Shown in pieces: positions 44,954-54,635 of a DNA stretch of 64,000 nt. Origin of the DNA: Pseudocolwellia sp049933045 (lineage in GTDB: Bacteria; Pseudomonadota; Gammaproteobacteria; Enterobacterales; Alteromonadaceae); assembly GCF_049933045.1 (NCBI RefSeq), contig NZ_CP187926.1, positions 1,736,001 to 1,800,000 on the forward strand, written 5' to 3'. The position numbers and the translations under genes are program-made. Below the pieces are notes generated by a model. The model was not told where the DNA came from. It ran no database searches and saw nothing but the letters and a program-made list of their open reading frames with translations. Numbering within the stretch: the first letter of the stretch is position 1; every line of letters starts with the position of its first letter.

Positions 44954-47227
44954 ATGAATAACAATCTTTTTGTTACCAAGCGCAATGGCGAAAAAGAGCC
45001 CATTGATTTAGAAAAAATCCATAAAGTTATCGACTGGGCAGCAGCAGGTCTTGATAACGTTTCTGTATCTCAAGTTGAGTTGAAGTCACACATTCAATTT
45101 TACGATGGAATAAAAACAGAAGATATTCATGAAACCATAATTAAATCAGCAGCTGATTTAATTTCTGAAGAAACACCTGATTATCAATTTTTATCTGCTC
45201 GTTTAGCTATTTTTCACTTAAGAAAGAAAGCCTACGGTAAGTTTGAACCACCTAAACTTTACGAGCATGTTATTTCTCTTGTGGCATCAGGAAAATATGA
45301 TCAGCACTTAATCGCTGATTATACAAAAGATGAATTTGAAGCAATGGAACAATTTTTAGATCACCGTCGTGACCTAAACTTTAGTTATGCTGCTGTTAAA
45401 CAGTTAGAAGGTAAATACCTTGTTCAAAACCGTGTAACAGGTGAAATTTATGAGAGTGCACAGTTCTTATATGTACTAGTTGCTGCTTGTTTATTTGCAA
45501 AATATCCAAAAGAAACACGCTTAAAGTACGTTGAAGGCTTTTATAACGCGATTTCTCTTTTCAAAATATCATTACCTACACCTATTATGTCGGGTGTAAG
45601 AACACCTACACGTCAGTTCTCATCATGTGTACTTATTGAGTGTGGCGATAGCTTAGACTCAATTAACGCTGCTTCAAGCTCTATTGTTAAATACGTATCG
45701 CAACGTGCTGGTATTGGTATTAACGCAGGTAGAATTCGTGCATTAGGTAGTTCGATAAGAAATGGTGAAGCTTTTCATACAGGTTGTATTCCATTTTTCA
45801 AACACTTTCAAACAGCGGTTAAAAGTTGTTCTCAAGGTGGTGTACGTGGTGGTGCAGCAACATTATTTTACCCGCTATGGCATTTAGAAGTTGAAAGCTT
45901 ATTAGTATTAAAAAATAACCGTGGTGTTGAAGAAAACCGTGTACGCCATTTAGATTATGGTGTGCAGTTCAATAAAGTAATGTACCAACGCTTAATTAAA
46001 GGTGAATCAATCACTTTATTTAGCCCAAGCGATGTACCTGGTTTATATGATGCGTTTTTTGAAGACCAAGACGAGTTTGAAGCCCTTTATACTAAATACG
46101 AAGCTGATCCAACTATTCGTAAAAAGTGCATAAAGGCAATTGAATTATTTACTTTATTTGCTCAAGAAAGAGCGAGTACAGGTCGTATTTATTTACAAAA
46201 TGTTGATCACTGTAATACTCACAGCCCATTTGATCCTAAGCAAGCACCTATTAGACAAAGTAACCTTTGTTTAGAGATTGCTTTACCAACGCAACCAATG
46301 AATGACATTAATGATCCAAATGGCGAAATAGCCCTTTGTACCCTTTCTGCATTTAACTTAGGTGCGATTGAAAGCTTAGACGAACTAGACGGCTTAGCTG
46401 ATTTAGCGGTACGTGCTTTAGATAGTTTATTAGACTACCAAGACTACCCTATGCCAGCAGCTAAAAATGCAACCGTTGGTAGACGTACATTAGGCATAGG
46501 CGTAATTAACTATGCTTACTACCTAGCTAAAAATGGTTTGTATTACTCTAACGGCAGTGCAAATAACTTAACGCATAAAACTTTTGAAGCTATTCAATAC
46601 TACTTACTAAAAGCAAGTAACAACTTAGCTAAAGAAGTAGGTGCTTGTCCTAAATTCAATGAAACTCGCTTATCAAAAGGTATCTTACCGATAGATACTT
46701 ATAAAAAAGAAATCGATAACGTTGTTAATGAAGCATTGCATTTAGACTGGGAAGCTTTACGTAAGGATATCGTAGAATTTGGTGTTAGAAACTCAACGGT
46801 TTCAGCGCTAATGCCTTCAGAAACATCGTCTCAAATATCAAATGCAACAAATGGTATTGAACCACCACGTGGGCTTATCAGTATTAAAGCCAGTAAAGAT
46901 GGTGTTTTAAAACAAGTTGTACCTGAATACGCACGATTAAAAGATAACTACGAATTACTATGGAATATTCCAAGTAACCAAGGTTACTTAGAGCTAGTTG
47001 GCATAATGCAGAAGTTTATCGACCAAACGATTTCTGCAAACACAAATTATGATCCATCACGTTTTGAAGGTGGAAAAGTACCAATCAAGCAAGTATTGAA
47101 AGATATTTTAACAGCTTATAAATTAGGTGTTAAAACAATGTATTACCACAATACAAGAGATGGTGCAGCCGATAGCCAAGTAGAAATTGAAAGCGAAGAC
47201 TGTGAAGGCGGCGCGTGTAAGATTTAA
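44954..47227 (+). CDS. nrdA: Class Ia ribonucleotide reductase, large subunit
   Basis: Reduces ribonucleoside diphosphates to deoxy forms. 757 residues. The N-terminal ATP-cone allosteric domain (about 5-90) reads VTKRNGEKEPIDLEKIHKVIDWA. The catalytic core has FSSCVLIECGDSLDSI (active-site Cys), NLCLEIALPTQPMND (Asn-Cys-Glu triad) and PSETSSQISNATNGIEPPR. The C-terminal redox Cys pair is CEGGACKI. Followed by nrdB after 88 bp and by the ferredoxin, the normal gammaproteobacterial operon. Regulation by two NrdR boxes is predicted. Confidence 0.98.
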   Translation: MNNNLFVTKRNGEKEPIDLEKIHKVIDWAAAGLDNVSVSQVELKSHIQFYDGIKTEDIHETIIKSAADLISEETPDYQFLSARLAIFHLRKKAYGKFEPPKLYEHVISLVASGKYDQHLIADYTKDEFEAMEQFLDHRRDLNFSYAAVKQLEGKYLVQNRVTGEIYESAQFLYVLVAACLFAKYPKETRLKYVEGFYNAISLFKISLPTPIMSGVRTPTRQFSSCVLIECGDSLDSINAASSSIVKYVSQRAGIGINAGRIRALGSSIRNGEAFHTGCIPFFKHFQTAVKSCSQGGVRGGAATLFYPLWHLEVESLLVLKNNRGVEENRVRHLDYGVQFNKVMYQRLIKGESITLFSPSDVPGLYDAFFEDQDEFEALYTKYEADPTIRKKCIKAIELFTLFAQERASTGRIYLQNVDHCNTHSPFDPKQAPIRQSNLCLEIALPTQPMNDINDPNGEIALCTLSAFNLGAIESLDELDGLADLAVRALDSLLDYQDYPMPAAKNATVGRRTLGIGVINYAYYLAKNGLYYSNGSANNLTHKTFEAIQYYLLKASNNLAKEVGACPKFNETRLSKGILPIDTYKKEIDNVVNEALHLDWEALRKDIVEFGVRNSTVSALMPSETSSQISNATNGIEPPRGLISIKASKDGVLKQVVPEYARLKDNYELLWNIPSNQGYLELVGIMQKFIDQTISANTNYDPSRFEGGKVPIKQVLKDILTAYKLGVKTMYYHNTRDGAADSQVEIESEDCEGGACKI

Positions 47228-47315
47228 TAAGCACTTGTCAGTAAGAAAATTATAACAAGCTTTACTCGTAATATATTTATATCAAATTGATGTTTGATAT
47301 TTTCAGGGAAAATAA

Positions 47316-48446
47316 ATGACGTATACAACTTTTAATCAATCGGCTCACAATGCTTTATTAGAGCCAATGTTTTTCGGGCAAAGTGTAAACATTAGCCGTT
47401 ACGATCAACAAAAGTTCATAAATTTTGAACGATTGATCGAAAAGCAATTAAGTTTCTTTTGGCGTCCTGAAGAAATTGATGTTTCTAAAGATCGTGCTGA
47501 TTGGCAAGGCCTAACAGATTCAGAAAAGCATATATTCATTTCTAATCTAAAGTATCAAACATTACTTGATAGTATTGCTGCGCGCTCTGTAAACGCAGTT
47601 TTACTTCCTTTGGTATCAATCCCTGAACTTGAAACTTGGGTTGAAACTTGGGCGTTTAGTGAAACTATTCACTCACGTTCATATACTCATATTTTAAGAA
47701 ATCTATTTACAGATCCTGGTGAAGTATTTGACGATATTGTAGTTAACCCTGCCATATTAAATAGAGCCGCCAGCATCGCGAAATATTTTGATGATGTAAT
47801 ACTAACAACGCAATTACTACAATCTCAAGGTGAAGGTACTTACGAAGTAAACGGTAACAGTATTGAAGTATCTACACGTAAACTTAAAGAACGTTTATAC
47901 CTTGCTATATGTTCAGTTAACGCGTTAGAAGCTATTCGTTTTTATGTAAGTTTTGCTTGTTCATTTGCTTTTGCTGAACGAGAGTTACTTGAAGGTAATG
48001 CTAAAATTATCAAATTAATTGCACGTGATGAAGCATTACATTTAACAGGAACGCAAACCATTCTTAATTTATGGAGTAATGGGCAAGACGATCCTGAAAT
48101 GAAAGAGATTTGCGCAACGTTAAAAGAAGAAGGTCGTCAAATATTCTTAGATGTTGTAGAACAAGAAAAAGAATGGGCTGAATACTTATTTAAAGACGGT
48201 TCAATGATCGGTGTTAATGCTGAAATTTTAAAGCAGTACATTGAATATATTAGTAACCAAAGAATGACTGCTATCGGTTTAGATGCTCCTTTTGCTATTA
48301 AAACTAACCCATTACCTTGGATTAACTCTTATTTATCAAGTGATAATGTTCAAGTAGCACCACAAGAAACTGAAATTTCAAGCTACCTTGTTGGTCAAGT
48401 CGATTCATCGGTTTCTTCTGATGACTTTGATGATTTCGATTTATAG
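47316..48446 (+). CDS. nrdB: Class Ia ribonucleotide reductase, small subunit
   Basis: Carries the diiron centre and tyrosyl radical used by NrdA. 376 residues, family length. Ligand helices show EKQLSFFWRPEEIDVSKD, WVETWAFSETIHSRSYTHIL, and IARDEALHLTGTQ. The acidic, Phe-rich C-terminus (SVSSDDFDDFDL) is the tail that docks into NrdA. Confidence 0.98.
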   Translation: MTYTTFNQSAHNALLEPMFFGQSVNISRYDQQKFINFERLIEKQLSFFWRPEEIDVSKDRADWQGLTDSEKHIFISNLKYQTLLDSIAARSVNAVLLPLVSIPELETWVETWAFSETIHSRSYTHILRNLFTDPGEVFDDIVVNPAILNRAASIAKYFDDVILTTQLLQSQGEGTYEVNGNSIEVSTRKLKERLYLAICSVNALEAIRFYVSFACSFAFAERELLEGNAKIIKLIARDEALHLTGTQTILNLWSNGQDDPEMKEICATLKEEGRQIFLDVVEQEKEWAEYLFKDGSMIGVNAEILKQYIEYISNQRMTAIGLDAPFAIKTNPLPWINSYLSSDNVQVAPQETEISSYLVGQVDSSVSSDDFDDFDL

Positions 48447-48498
48447 TTTATTCATATCAAACATAGCATTAGCATGCTGATTTATAGGTAATAAAAGA

Positions 48499-48801
48499 AT
48501 GAAAGATGCTAATGCTAGTCAATCTCTCTCCTGCTCTGATGATAAGCCCATAAAAATATCTGTTGAAGGTTCGACTGTTCAATATACGAATAGTGAACAA
48601 ACGCTTTTAGAATGTTTAGAAGGCGAAAATCATGAAATTCATTATCATTGTAGAGATGGATATTGTGGTGCCTGCCGTATAACGTTAAACAGTGGCGAAA
48701 TAGATTATTTTAAAGGTGAACCTTTAGCTTATGTCGGTGAAGGTGAGATATTACCCTGCTGTTGTAAACCTAAAGGTGATATAGATATCACCTTACTTTA
48801 A
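48499..48801 (+). CDS. yfaE: 2Fe-2S ferredoxin, YfaE-like
   Basis: A plant-type 2Fe-2S ferredoxin of 100 residues with the cluster motif CRDGYCGACRITL and the fourth Cys in ILPCCCKPKGDIDI. In E. coli YfaE keeps the NrdB diiron-tyrosyl cofactor in repair, and it lies directly after nrdB, as here (52 bp). The N-terminal 15 residues are extra relative to the E. coli protein. Confidence 0.92.
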   Translation: MKDANASQSLSCSDDKPIKISVEGSTVQYTNSEQTLLECLEGENHEIHYHCRDGYCGACRITLNSGEIDYFKGEPLAYVGEGEILPCCCKPKGDIDITLL

Positions 48802-48811
48802 GGTTTGTTAG

Positions 48812-48839
48812 TTAATCTGAGAAGCTAAGCTCAGATTAA
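48812..48839. terminator. Hairpin between convergent ferredoxin and signalling genes
   Basis: TTAATCTGAG (48812-48821) pairs with CTCAGATTAA (48830-48839), 8-base loop. It is a shared transcript end for the nrd operon and the leftward signalling operon; no strong T run. Confidence 0.6.
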
Positions 48840-48851
48840 TTACTCATTGAA

Positions 48852-50246
48852 TTAAATTTCATCCGCTAGAACAGTTTCAATCCCGCTTACCACTTTCACA
48901 AATTCAGGTTTAAACGCATCAAACAATAGCTGATATTGACCTTTATTAGATTCGTTTATCGCTATATCTAGCAGCTTTATTTTTTCAAAAAGTGTCATAG
49001 CACCAATAGAGCAAGAAACACCTTTTAAAGTGTGAACTAAACGCTTACAAGTATCTTGATCTGATTCGAGTAATGTTTTTTGAATATTATCCGCATCTTT
49101 TGCATGATCTTCATAAAACATCAATATGATCTCTTTGAATAAGTCTTCATCCCCTAATACATTTCCAACACCAATATCGTAATCAATACCAGGAAATGGG
49201 GATTGATGGTTTTCTGTGCTTTGAACATTCAATAGCTCGTCCTCACTATGATTAGTTTTTATAATATCATTAGCTACATTTGTAGGTATTTCGCTATTTG
49301 ATAACATGGTTCCAGATGTATTCTTTTCCATGTTTCCTTCCATTTTAATACAATTTCGACCTTCTTCTTTTGCTACATACAAATACTTATCGGCTTCTCG
49401 TAATATATCTTCAAAAACTAAATGAGATCCATTATTTTCAGCGATACCAATACTGACTGTTATTGTAATGGGTATGTCTTGATTATTGTCGCATTTAATA
49501 AATATAGTATGTTTTTCGATAATATTCCTAAATCTTTCAAATGCACTAAAGGCATCATCTAAAGAAATGTTCGACATAGACACTGAAAACTCTTCACCAC
49601 CTACCCGACCTAAGGCATCGTAGCCTCTGAAACATTCATCTAATATCTGCGAAAACTCAACTAATACTTTATCACCCGCTTCATGACCATAAGTATCATT
49701 AACGTTTTTAAAGAGATCAATATCAAGCATACCAATAATAACGTTTTTACCTTCTCGGCTCGCCTGTCCTACAATATTTGTCGCTTGAGATTCAAACGCA
49801 CCTTTGTTTGATAAGCCCGTTAAGAAGTCGGTATTGGCGAGTGATTCTAATGCTTTAGTTTTTTCAAATAAACGTAAAGAGGTTTTTATGCGGGCTAATA
49901 ATACTTTGGAGATATACGGTTTAGTCACATAATCATCAGCACCGAAATCAAGTGCTGATACTATTTGATCTTCATCATCTGAAGATGACAACATGATAGT
50001 AGGGATATGTTTATATTCAGGGTTTGATTTTAATTGATTGAGCATTTCTAAACCTGAGATACCTGGCATATACATGTTCAATAAAATCAGATTAATATTG
50101 TTATGGTCGAGTAACATAAATGCCGCTTTAGCTGATTCAGCGGTTATCACCTGATAGCCTTCTTCAGAAAGATCAAAGTCTAAAAGCATTAATGAGTCTT
50201 TAGCGTCATCTATTGCTAAAATTTTATAGTTACTTTCTGTATTCAC
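48852..50246 (-). CDS. REC-GGDEF-HPt protein with a degenerate receiver
   Basis: A 464-residue diguanylate cyclase, last gene of the chemotaxis operon. Residues 1-125 form a receiver that keeps the acidic pair (AIDDAKDS) but has Asn57 where the phospho-acceptor Asp should be (LILLNMYMPGISG). Residues about 135-300 are a GGDEF domain with an intact active site (DIDLFKNVNDTYGHEAGD, RVGGEEF), so c-di-GMP synthesis is expected. A linker of about 55 residues leads to a C-terminal HPt domain with phospho-acceptor His405 (RLVHTLKGVSCSIGA). Control by phosphotransfer would have to enter through His405, not the receiver. Confidence 0.88.
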   Translation of the reverse strand: MNTESNYKILAIDDAKDSLMLLDFDLSEEGYQVITAESAKAAFMLLDHNNINLILLNMYMPGISGLEMLNQLKSNPEYKHIPTIMLSSSDDEDQIVSALDFGADDYVTKPYISKVLLARIKTSLRLFEKTKALESLANTDFLTGLSNKGAFESQATNIVGQASREGKNVIIGMLDIDLFKNVNDTYGHEAGDKVLVEFSQILDECFRGYDALGRVGGEEFSVSMSNISLDDAFSAFERFRNIIEKHTIFIKCDNNQDIPITITVSIGIAENNGSHLVFEDILREADKYLYVAKEEGRNCIKMEGNMEKNTSGTMLSNSEIPTNVANDIIKTNHSEDELLNVQSTENHQSPFPGIDYDIGVGNVLGDEDLFKEIILMFYEDHAKDADNIQKTLLESDQDTCKRLVHTLKGVSCSIGAMTLFEKIKLLDIAINESNKGQYQLLFDAFKPEFVKVVSGIETVLADEI

Positions 50247-50293
50247 TCATATTCCCAAAAAATTTAAACAAGTACATTACGCTTAAATATTAA

Positions 50294-52021
50294 TTACCAA
50301 GCGTAAGTTACTTCTACTAGTGTTCCATTATTTTTATAAACTAAGGTTTCACAAAGCTGCTCTAACAAATAGATACCACGCCCACTTAATTGATTTCTAG
50401 TATCTCGTGTTTTTAGTTGATCTCTGTATTGTTCAACATCAAATCCCTTGCCACTGTCTTTTACAACAATTTTGATTCGACCACCGTTTGGCAGAGGGTG
50501 AAAACTTAATTTAATATCGACAAAACCATCGGTTAATTTAGATAAACGCGACTCTCGTTCATGAAAATATAAGACGAAACCTTCTGCAGAACTTTTTAAG
50601 TCTGAATTTAAACCTAATACACCATGATCTAAAGAGTTAACAAATAACTCAGTTAGTATAGTAAATAAATTCTGCCAATGCTCAGACTGCCCTTCTATCT
50701 CGGTAATTTGATTAAGTGCCATAGGTATTGGATTTATTTTACCGAGTCTTGAACCTGATAATTTTAATTGCCAATCCCAAGCACTTAACGATTCAGTTAG
50801 CGCTTCTTCTGGTACGGTTTTTTCGTCTAGAATCAGTTCTCCTGAATCTTTAACATTCTTGGTTTCATTCCAATTTGAACAAGGTATATCAATCAGTGAT
50901 ATATCGTCTTCTTGTGGCATGTCTTGGCAAAACTCCATGACATCTTTTAAAACAGTTTTGCTAACGCTATTTTCTTGTACACCCTTAATTAAAGAACGTT
51001 CGAAACGATCAAATTCAAACATTTCACCTTCAATATTTCGAGCTTCAATAATGCCATCACTGATCAAAGCAATTCGGTCAGTTCCATTAACAGGAAAAAT
51101 AGTTAAGCTTGTATCAGGTAATAAATTAGGTAATACACCCATAGGTGGATGAGATGACGAAACTTTAAATTTTATTTCACCCGCTCCAGACAATATATAG
51201 GCATCAGGCAGGCCACCATTAAATATATAAGCTGATTTATCATGCTCTGAAACAGTAACAAAAACCGCACCTAAAAATAAATCCGTTGGCAATAAATCAT
51301 ATAGTTGTTTGTTAATTTGGCTGATAATATCGATTAAAGAAAAGCCTTTACGTGTCATTGCTCTAAAGGTTTCAGCTAAAGGGATTGCACCGATAGAAGA
51401 ACGTAGCCCATGACCAGTAAAATCGCCCAACATAACATTTAAGTTACCATTTGGGCATAATGCGGTTAGCTGAATGTCACCACTAAATAAGGCCGCTGGT
51501 TTTTTTACAATACCAATTTTATCAAGCGCGAAGTTTCTCGCTTCAATAACACCAGACATTAATTGCTCAGCTAACTCAGCATCTTTTTGCTGCTCTTGTT
51601 GTAGTGCTTTTACTTTGCCGTATAAATTAATAATACGTTGAATAGATTGTATTTTTGCTTTAAATACTTCAGGTGAAAATGGTCGAACAAGAATACCATC
51701 GCCCCCCACTTTCACACTCTCAATAAATGCTTTTTCGGTGTCATCACTAGTGATAAATATTAAAGGACATAAAGCATCACTAGATAAGCTTTTAATCTTT
51801 AGAGTTGCTTCATAACCATTCATTACAGGCATGTTAATATCCATCAACACCAGATCTGGTTTATGACGGATATACATATCTACAGCTTCGGCACCATCAT
51901 TAGCTGTTATTACACGATAACCTTCCTCTTCTAAAAACACCTGTAGTACACGGCATTGCATTTTAGAGTCATCAACAACTAGCGCTACTCTTGTTTCTTG
52001 AATAGTCGAAACGTTTGGCAT
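50294..52021 (-). CDS. REC-PP2C phosphatase-HATPase partner-switch regulator, CrsR-like
   Basis: A 575-residue three-domain response regulator. The receiver is at 1-130 (VVDDS, Asp61 in VLMDINMPVMNG). The SpoIIE/RsbU-type PP2C phosphatase is at about 160-385 (GDIQLTALCPNGNLNVMLGDFTGHG; metal Asp in MLGDFTGHG; LISDGIIEAR). A C-terminal RsbW-like HATPase is at about 440-575 (FTILTELFVNSLDHGV, DSGKGFDV). One protein thus holds both the phosphatase and the kinase/anti-sigma module for a STAS antagonist, which is encoded 2 bp upstream. The closest described system I know is CrsR/CrsA of Shewanella oneidensis, which controls sigma-S. Confidence 0.88.
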   Translation of the reverse strand: MPNVSTIQETRVALVVDDSKMQCRVLQVFLEEEGYRVITANDGAEAVDMYIRHKPDLVLMDINMPVMNGYEATLKIKSLSSDALCPLIFITSDDTEKAFIESVKVGGDGILVRPFSPEVFKAKIQSIQRIINLYGKVKALQQEQQKDAELAEQLMSGVIEARNFALDKIGIVKKPAALFSGDIQLTALCPNGNLNVMLGDFTGHGLRSSIGAIPLAETFRAMTRKGFSLIDIISQINKQLYDLLPTDLFLGAVFVTVSEHDKSAYIFNGGLPDAYILSGAGEIKFKVSSSHPPMGVLPNLLPDTSLTIFPVNGTDRIALISDGIIEARNIEGEMFEFDRFERSLIKGVQENSVSKTVLKDVMEFCQDMPQEDDISLIDIPCSNWNETKNVKDSGELILDEKTVPEEALTESLSAWDWQLKLSGSRLGKINPIPMALNQITEIEGQSEHWQNLFTILTELFVNSLDHGVLGLNSDLKSSAEGFVLYFHERESRLSKLTDGFVDIKLSFHPLPNGGRIKIVVKDSGKGFDVEQYRDQLKTRDTRNQLSGRGIYLLEQLCETLVYKNNGTLVEVTYAW

Positions 52022-52023
52022 AT

Positions 52024-52332
52024 TTAATACTCTATTTTTAATAACCGATGAAATTGAGCGATCTCTAGTATTTTGTTCACGGTATCACTTGGTTTTCTTA
52101 TAGTGACCTTCCCTGAAAGTACTTCAGCATGGTCTTTTAGTAGTAAGATCATGCCTAATGCAGAGCTATCCATATATGAAGTAGATGATAAATCTAATAC
52201 AAATTCTGTATTACTCGTTTTTACATTAATGTAAGCGTCTCTAAAGGCTTGATGTAATGAAAAGTCAAAACGCTCCTCTATCCTAATCAGTAACTGATTA
52301 TCTTCTTTTGACAAATTAACTTTTATAGCCAT
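52024..52332 (-). CDS. STAS-domain anti-sigma factor antagonist
   Basis: A 102-residue single STAS domain of the SpoIIAA/RsbV kind. The phosphorylation site is visible as Ser56 in SYMDSSALGMILLL, following the strand FVLDLSS. It ends 2 bp before the REC-PP2C-HATPase gene starts, so its phosphatase and kinase are the neighbour's domains. Expected to bind the anti-sigma module when unphosphorylated (as CrsA/RsbV proteins do). Confidence 0.9.
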   Translation of the reverse strand: MAIKVNLSKEDNQLLIRIEERFDFSLHQAFRDAYINVKTSNTEFVLDLSSTSYMDSSALGMILLLKDHAEVLSGKVTIRKPSDTVNKILEIAQFHRLLKIEY

Positions 52333-52360
52333 CTTTTTTCCTTAATATTTACAAATTTCT

Positions 52361-53554
52361 TTAAAATAGATCAATGTCGCCTTCATCCATAGATGATTGT
52401 GACACTGAACGTTCATTATTAACTTTATTAGTTTTATCAAACACATCCCTGCAATTTAACAGAATGTCTTGCAAGGTATTAGTAATATTTTCATCTGATA
52501 GGTTAATTGCTGATAATTTATGACTTAGTGACGTTAAGTTACCCAAATTATACTTAACAGAGGTGAGTGTTTGATTGGTAAGGTCTTCAAATTGTAATGA
52601 TCTTACTCCTGTTATTACTGTGTTGTCTATTTGAGGAGTTAACGCTGCCAGACAATCAATTATCTCACTACTTTCTTTATTAATTCTACCGACATTAACC
52701 ACCATATTGCTAACATTTTCTTTAGATTCTAAAGTTGATGTCATATCAGCAGAAGCCATAACTTCTACAGAGTCTCGAAGGTTTCCTATTATAATTTGTG
52801 CTTTAGATATTTCTTTTCGAATATCATTATTTAAATTTGTCGAGTTTACGGATAAAGATCTGACTTCTGATGCGACAACAGCAAAGCCTCTTCCTGCTTC
52901 GCCAGCTCTTGCAGCTTCAATAGCAGCATTAAGTGCGAGTAAGTTGGTTTGGCTTGCTAAGTTTTCAACTTCGGATAATAAATTAAAAATACCATCAAGT
53001 TGTTTAGACATATCTTCAGTAAACGACATAGCCTGTAAGCTTTGTTTGCTCGTAGTAATAATTACGTTTACAAACTCTTCTAACGTTCTACTTGAGTCAT
53101 TAACAAAATCTTCTAATGTGGTGCATTTTTCATCCCCAATATTTTGGTGATTACCAATGACTCGACTCATCATTTGTTGTTGTTCAATACTTAAACTTTG
53201 TAAATATTTAAAACTTTGTGATAGCCCGGCTGCCGCTTCTCTCACGAGAATATTAGTACGATCTAATTCATTATCTATTACTAAGACTTGTTGTGAAACC
53301 AATTGGCTTATTTGTTCGAATGTTGATTGAATCAATTCATTGTTATCGCTATGGACAGATTTAGAATCTAATAATTCCTCATCTTCTTCAGCTGACGCAG
53401 CCTTTGTTATAAACATTAAGTAAGCTAAGCCCAACGATAACGTAGCCGCTAATATAAAACTGATAACATCGAATCCCGCATAAAACATATAAGCTAGCTG
53501 AAAAATTGAGATAATAAATCCTATTAATAAAATCGTCATGGATTTAGTTTTCAT
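52361..53554 (-). CDS. Short membrane methyl-accepting chemotaxis-like protein
   Basis: A 397-residue protein with two adjacent N-terminal membrane helices (about 7-27 and 29-49), no periplasmic ligand domain and no HAMP domain. Then comes a cytoplasmic coiled-coil with the MCP signalling tip (NLASQTNLLALNAAIEAARAGE, GRGFAVVASEVRSLS). It may act as a scaffold or sense the membrane or cytoplasm. The C-terminus EGDIDLF resembles that of the operon's CheD (SGDVELF). It overlaps cheB by 11 bp, so expression is coupled. Confidence 0.85.
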   Translation of the reverse strand: MKTKSMTILLIGFIISIFQLAYMFYAGFDVISFILAATLSLGLAYLMFITKAASAEEDEELLDSKSVHSDNNELIQSTFEQISQLVSQQVLVIDNELDRTNILVREAAAGLSQSFKYLQSLSIEQQQMMSRVIGNHQNIGDEKCTTLEDFVNDSSRTLEEFVNVIITTSKQSLQAMSFTEDMSKQLDGIFNLLSEVENLASQTNLLALNAAIEAARAGEAGRGFAVVASEVRSLSVNSTNLNNDIRKEISKAQIIIGNLRDSVEVMASADMTSTLESKENVSNMVVNVGRINKESSEIIDCLAALTPQIDNTVITGVRSLQFEDLTNQTLTSVKYNLGNLTSLSHKLSAINLSDENITNTLQDILLNCRDVFDKTNKVNNERSVSQSSMDEGDIDLF

Positions 53555-54614
53555 TCTTAAATTCCTTCATTTCAGCTTTATCCAGTAATGCATAACTTAG
53601 TAACTCAGACGCTATGTCTGATAAATGTGTTTGTTTAACGTGTGCGTTTAGCTTAAAAGCAGCTCCTGGCATTCCCCAAACCAAGCTGGTTGCTTCTGTT
53701 TGGATAGTCGTCATGGCTTTATTATCTTTAAGGTTAAGTAATCCTTTAGCGCCATCCTGCCCCATGCCAGTTAATAAAATAGCTTGGGTATTTTCAGCTA
53801 TAGGAATTAATGAATTAAAGAGAACATCCACTGCAGGTTTATGCCTGTTAACTTCTTCAGAATCATCTAAAACACAAAAAAGGTTACCCATCTTACTTTC
53901 AACTTTTAAATGCATATCACCAGGAGCTATATAAACATTACCTTCTTTAATCTTTTGTCCGTGCTTTGCTTCTTGTACATTCATATTACAATTCTTATTC
54001 ATCCTAGCGGCAAATTGAGTGCTAAAAACCTTTGGTATATGCAGTGTTATGACTATTGGCGGACCATTTTCTGGCAACCTTGTTAACACATCTTTAATGG
54101 CTTCAGTGCCACCTGTAGAAGCACCAATTGCAACTAAATAATTTCTACGAGCACAACCAGAAAAAGCTAATTGTTCACCTGATACCTTAGAGGATAGTCT
54201 AGTTTTATGATTTATATTTGCTGCTTGTTTAATTTTGGTTATAAGTACTTCTTGAAAGCTATCTTTTGTTGAAAGTAACTCTTGAAAACTTGGCTTAGCA
54301 ATAAAGTCTATTGCGCCTAGTTCTAAGGCTTTAAGGGTAACTTCGGCACCTTTAGTGGTTAAGGTAGAAAGCATAAGTACAGGCATTGGTCTTAAACGCA
54401 TTAAATTTGCTAAAAAGGTGATCCCGTCCATTTTCGGCATTTCAACGTCTAAAGTCAGTACATCTGGGTTTAACTTTTTGATTAGGTCTCGTGCCACATA
54501 TGGGTCTTTAGCTTCACCGACGACTTCGATATCGGCTTCGTTACTGAGCACTTCTTTTATAATGCTACGGATCACTGATGAGTCATCAACAATAAGCACT
54601 TTAACTTTATTCAA
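53544..54614 (-). CDS. cheB: Chemotaxis protein-glutamate methylesterase/deamidase CheB
   Basis: Removes methyl groups from, and deamidates, chemoreceptors. 356 residues: receiver at 1-120 (Asp56 in TLDVEMPKMDG), linker, and a C-terminal esterase with the Ser-His-Asp triad visible as IGASTGGTEA, TLHIPKVF and GMGQDGAKGL. Encoded after cheD and overlapping the next gene; part of the adaptation set cheR-cheD-cheB of this operon. Confidence 0.95.
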   Translation of the reverse strand: MNKVKVLIVDDSSVIRSIIKEVLSNEADIEVVGEAKDPYVARDLIKKLNPDVLTLDVEMPKMDGITFLANLMRLRPMPVLMLSTLTTKGAEVTLKALELGAIDFIAKPSFQELLSTKDSFQEVLITKIKQAANINHKTRLSSKVSGEQLAFSGCARRNYLVAIGASTGGTEAIKDVLTRLPENGPPIVITLHIPKVFSTQFAARMNKNCNMNVQEAKHGQKIKEGNVYIAPGDMHLKVESKMGNLFCVLDDSEEVNRHKPAVDVLFNSLIPIAENTQAILLTGMGQDGAKGLLNLKDNKAMTTIQTEATSLVWGMPGAAFKLNAHVKQTHLSDIASELLSYALLDKAEMKEFKNEN

Positions 54615-54635
54615 ATCACACTCCTTATTATTGAA

